Below, piece by piece: positions 61,459 to 64,000 of a DNA stretch of 64,000 nt (the stretch's first letter is position 1; each line of letters starts with the position of its first letter). The DNA is from Promethearchaeota archaeon (GTDB taxonomy: Archaea; Asgardarchaeota; Lokiarchaeia; Sigyniarchaeales; SOKP01). Both the position numbers and the translations under genes were made by a program. The notes under the pieces were generated by a model that saw nothing but the letters and a program-made list of their open reading frames with translations, made no database searches and was not told the origin of the DNA. The stretch is from positions 1-64,000 of the forward strand of contig JAEOTZ010000072.1 of the NCBI GenBank assembly GCA_016839585.1. The letters run 5' to 3'.

Positions 61459-63456
61459 TTAATCAATTCCAATACTTTTGAAAAAACTTGGTAAAGTATA
61501 GATAATTTCACACTGATTTTCTTGAGTAATTTCAATAATAGCTCTAATTAAGTAAATGTTCCTAAGATCCTCATCAGGTTTGTATATTTTTACTTTCGCT
61601 GTTGGCTTTATCTTAAGTGTGTAATTTTCAGCAATTCCAGTGATATTTTCATTGGTTTTCACTTTGATTCCGAATAATCCTAACTCATAATGTGAAACAA
61701 TAAATAGAATTTGATTTTTGTTTTCATTTATTTTTTCAAAATGAACTACTTCTAAATAGTTCTCTTGAAGCTCTTTTGGAAGTTTTGAAAATGGAACTAG
61801 TTTTTTCTTGCCTGTAATATAAGGAAAGGGGGTATAAAATAAAACATTAAAACTTGAGATCTTTTTAATCTGTTCATTATATTTTTCCACATCTTTAACA
61901 GAATATGCTTTATCTAGTAAAATATCCAATTTACCTTCAGTAATATCTTCAGCACTATAACCTTGCAGTACTGTGGCAATATAAGCTCTTTTTAATTTTT
62001 CTATTAAAATTTCACTTTTAAAAGGTAATTTGTAATCAATAGATATTTCTAAAGCTTGATTATATAAATTAGCACCAATCTGAGGATGCCCCAATGCTAA
62101 AAAATAATCACCTAACTCACTAAATACAATAATAGCATCTAAAAAATTTTCTTCTAGATCCATGCTTGATATTTCTTCCATAATATTCATAGCTGTATTC
62201 TTATCTTCTCCTTGAATGTAAATAGCAATAGCTTTTCCTATAGCACATTTTAATTTAAGTTTATCATCCTCATAAATCTCTGCCAATTCTTCAGTGAAGT
62301 TATATTGCAATATCGCAGATTTATATAATCCGTGAAAAAGAAAAATTAAAGCCTTTAAATAATTTAAAGTTAAGCATGTTTGATAGTTATGAATTATGAT
62401 TGAAAATAATGCTGCTCTCTCAATAGAATCAATTGCAGCATTTACTCGCCCTAACGATACTAACATAAATCCTCTTAAAAATTCCATTTTTGATATTTCA
62501 GAACATATTAATTGTTCTACAATTTCATAATCTTTTCGCTTGTTTAACTGTCCTGCTGCTACCTGTAGTAGGGATGATAAAAACCCATTTCCTTTTTTCA
62601 AAAATTTGACGGCGTCCTTAGATGCGTTTTTTACAATTGCTTCTCGAGCCCGAATTATATATTCACGAGAGATTTTTAAATTTTCAAGAAAATTAATTAT
62701 ATTTGCGATTTTCTCTTCCTTACTCGCAGGAAGATCTTGATTATCTATATATTTTTCTGCTATTTCAATATCGTCAGCATATTGTGTTGTTCCGATTTCA
62801 AACTTTACTCCTACATCTGGATTTTCTATCTCTAAATCAGAAGAAATAATACTACTCTCTGTTACACTCACAGCCCTCTCAATCAACCATGTGATTTTTT
62901 CTTCAGCAGGATAAATTTTTGAACGTTCAATCATGTAAGAAAGAGTATAGTTTAGACTTCGTTTCCAAATATTCTTAAAATAACTACGCATTTGAGGTTT
63001 TGAGATAGTTCTTTGAATTTTCAATAAAAAACTTGAGAGTGATAGAATATTTATTCTACCTTTATATAATAAATTTGTATTTTTAGCTAGTTTAAAATCA
63101 TCTGTTACTAAATGAACTTCAGCATTTTCTTTCTCTTTCATTAATTTTTTTCCCAATACAACAAGAGTTAAATCAGGATCTTGAGCAGGAAATCTTATAT
63201 TGTGAGATAGTAAGTCTAACTTAATCTCAGCTAGTTCATCCTTTCTAACTTTAATAACATTAATTAATTTTTTGAATTTATCTAAAAAAGAGTGAGGTGC
63301 TCTAATCTCATTAAAAACAACTTCTGAGATATAATACTCGAAACCTAAATCTAAAGCTACTTTATTTAAGTTTCCCAGAATATCCCGTGCTCTAATTGAA
63401 TTCATACATATAAAAAAATTTGCATCAAACACAATTTGCTGTTTATGGAAAGACAT
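61459..63456 (-). CDS. PIN-domain protein with long helical-repeat part
   Basis: A 665-residue protein. The N-terminal 130 residues form a PIN nuclease-like domain: IVFDANFFICMN with the first Asp, SEVVFNEIRA with Glu near residue 47, AQDPDLTLVVLG, and VTDDFKLAKNTNLL with the last acidic residues. From about 230 to 530 there are helix pairs like TPR repeats (for example ALIFLFHGLYKSAILQYNFT). The end (540-665) is beta-rich. PIN domains cut RNA, and a helical repeat may bind a partner. It is convergent with eS26. I know no close family name. Confidence 0.8.
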   Translation of the reverse strand: MSFHKQQIVFDANFFICMNSIRARDILGNLNKVALDLGFEYYISEVVFNEIRAPHSFLDKFKKLINVIKVRKDELAEIKLDLLSHNIRFPAQDPDLTLVVLGKKLMKEKENAEVHLVTDDFKLAKNTNLLYKGRINILSLSSFLLKIQRTISKPQMRSYFKNIWKRSLNYTLSYMIERSKIYPAEEKITWLIERAVSVTESSIISSDLEIENPDVGVKFEIGTTQYADDIEIAEKYIDNQDLPASKEEKIANIINFLENLKISREYIIRAREAIVKNASKDAVKFLKKGNGFLSSLLQVAAGQLNKRKDYEIVEQLICSEISKMEFLRGFMLVSLGRVNAAIDSIERAALFSIIIHNYQTCLTLNYLKALIFLFHGLYKSAILQYNFTEELAEIYEDDKLKLKCAIGKAIAIYIQGEDKNTAMNIMEEISSMDLEENFLDAIIVFSELGDYFLALGHPQIGANLYNQALEISIDYKLPFKSEILIEKLKRAYIATVLQGYSAEDITEGKLDILLDKAYSVKDVEKYNEQIKKISSFNVLFYTPFPYITGKKKLVPFSKLPKELQENYLEVVHFEKINENKNQILFIVSHYELGLFGIKVKTNENITGIAENYTLKIKPTAKVKIYKPDEDLRNIYLIRAIIEITQENQCEIIYTLPSFFKSIGID

Positions 63457-63568
63457 AAAATATCGAGAGCGTTTTTTATTCTATAATATATTTAACTAAT
63501 ATTAATTTTTTTTAAATTTTTCAGATATTTATAATAATATTAAAATAGCTAAAATCAAGTTGATATGT

Positions 63569-64000
63569 GTGACATCAGTGATCAGTGTTATTGGATATTC
63601 TGGAAGTGGAAAAACGCACTTTATATTAAATGCTATAAAATTATTAAAAAAGAATTTGAATAAAGAAGTTTCTGTGATCAAATTTATTCATGAGCATCAA
63701 ATTGATAAAGTGGGAAAAGATTCATACAAATATTCTGAAGTAGGAGCGAGTTATTCTGTTTTAAAAAATATTGATAATGAGACAACAATTTTTCTAAAAA
63801 AAAATGCTGATATTACTTCAATAATAGAATGGCTAAGAAATGGTCCATATAAAACAGATTTTATATTTACAGAAGGTTTTAGAGAACTAAATTATCCAAC
63901 TGTATTATGTATCAAAAATGTTGATGATGTTGAATCTCAGTTAACAAAAAATGTAAAAATGATTTCTGGGTCAATTTATTTAATGAAAGACTATGAAAAG
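63569..64000 (+). CDS. mobB: Molybdopterin-guanine dinucleotide biosynthesis protein MobB (partial, runs off window)
   Basis: About 144 codons are visible without a stop. The P-loop is VIGYSGSGKTHFILNAIKLL, followed by VSVIKFIHEHQIDKVGKDSY with KYSEVGASYSV, typical of MobB. FIFTEGFRELNYPTVLCI is the switch-like Walker B region. MobB is a GTPase that helps load molybdopterin cofactor onto enzymes, in line with the Mo oxidoreductase at 54701. The start may be GTG at 63569 or GTG at 63578. The 3' end lies beyond the window. Confidence 0.88.
   Translation, partial: MTSVISVIGYSGSGKTHFILNAIKLLKKNLNKEVSVIKFIHEHQIDKVGKDSYKYSEVGASYSVLKNIDNETTIFLKKNADITSIIEWLRNGPYKTDFIFTEGFRELNYPTVLCIKNVDDVESQLTKNVKMISGSIYLMKDYEK

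Overview
The window is very probably from an Asgard archaeon, most likely Lokiarchaeia-like (the lineage is inferred, not measured). The DNA is AT-rich, roughly 30% GC. The information-processing genes are archaeal: RNA polymerase split into A' and A'', RpoF, TFB, a histone, eukaryote-type ribosomal proteins (eL33, eL21, eL30, eL42, eS27, eS19, eL39, eL31, eL20, eS26), aIF6, prefoldin, Pus10, Nep1, RNase P Rnp4, Gar1, archaeal DnaG and ArcS/RaSEA archaeosine synthesis. Eukaryotic-signature genes sit among them: an ESCRT-III (Snf7-like) protein, two Ras/Rab-like small GTPases, three Roadblock/LC7 proteins, and a zinc-finger protein with a PH/GRAM-like segment.

Layout. 1-12.9 kb: eL33, the zinc-finger/PH-like protein facing ESCRT-III, type II dehydroquinate synthase, GH57 hydrolase, a zinc-ribbon CPBP-like protein, a nucleoside-kinase-like ATPase, a Roadblock protein with an acidic tail, a sugar symporter and Pus10. 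13-18.8 kb: eL21-RpoF-DUF655-KsgA-HemK cluster, NurA, CPBP protease, small GTPase. 18.9-25.2 kb: histone gene behind a TGATCA cluster, then an accessory stretch with decayed genes, three copies of a small membrane protein gene, paired small zinc proteins, a GC-richer acetyltransferase and a second GTPase. 25.3-27.4 kb: acyl-CoA synthetase-like protein and a membrane zinc ribbon. 27.6-34.4 kb: rpoA1-rpoA2-rpl30e-nusA-rps12-rps7, carrying a 350-bp tandem duplication. 34.6-46 kb: an HTH plus NrdD-like protein, PyrB, eL42-eS27, tRNA-Gly, Nep1-Rnp4-YhbY, and the eS19-PDCD5-eL39-eL31-aIF6-eL20-prefoldin-FtsY-SecE run, then OsmC and DnaG. 46-64 kb: Get3/ArsA, AhcY, a double Lrp regulator, ArcS-RaSEA, Gar1-TFB, a molybdopterin oxidoreductase, two Roadblock proteins, a Cbi-type cobalt/nickel ECF transporter, TrmY, a CDP-alcohol phosphotransferase, eS26, a PIN protein and the start of MobB.

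Most notable observations. (1) dnaG is interrupted by exactly 40 nt. Removing them restores the conserved G-Q-T-E-G-L-L segment, and the junctions lie in a bulge-helix-bulge-like fold, so this looks like a small archaeal mRNA intron. (2) Several conserved genes (CbiM, TFB, eS26, CbiO, a small GTPase) have no ATG/GTG/TTG at their true N-terminus. They carry ATT or ATA there, at normal distance behind a Shine-Dalgarno-like sequence, which suggests regular use of AUU/AUA starts. (3) The rpl30e/nusA junction was duplicated through an 11-bp shared sequence, leaving gene fragments inside a core operon. (4) Four TGATCA palindromes lie in 133 bp upstream of the histone gene. (5) A winged-helix, ATP-cone, NrdD-like protein without a glycyl-radical end looks like a reductase turned regulator.
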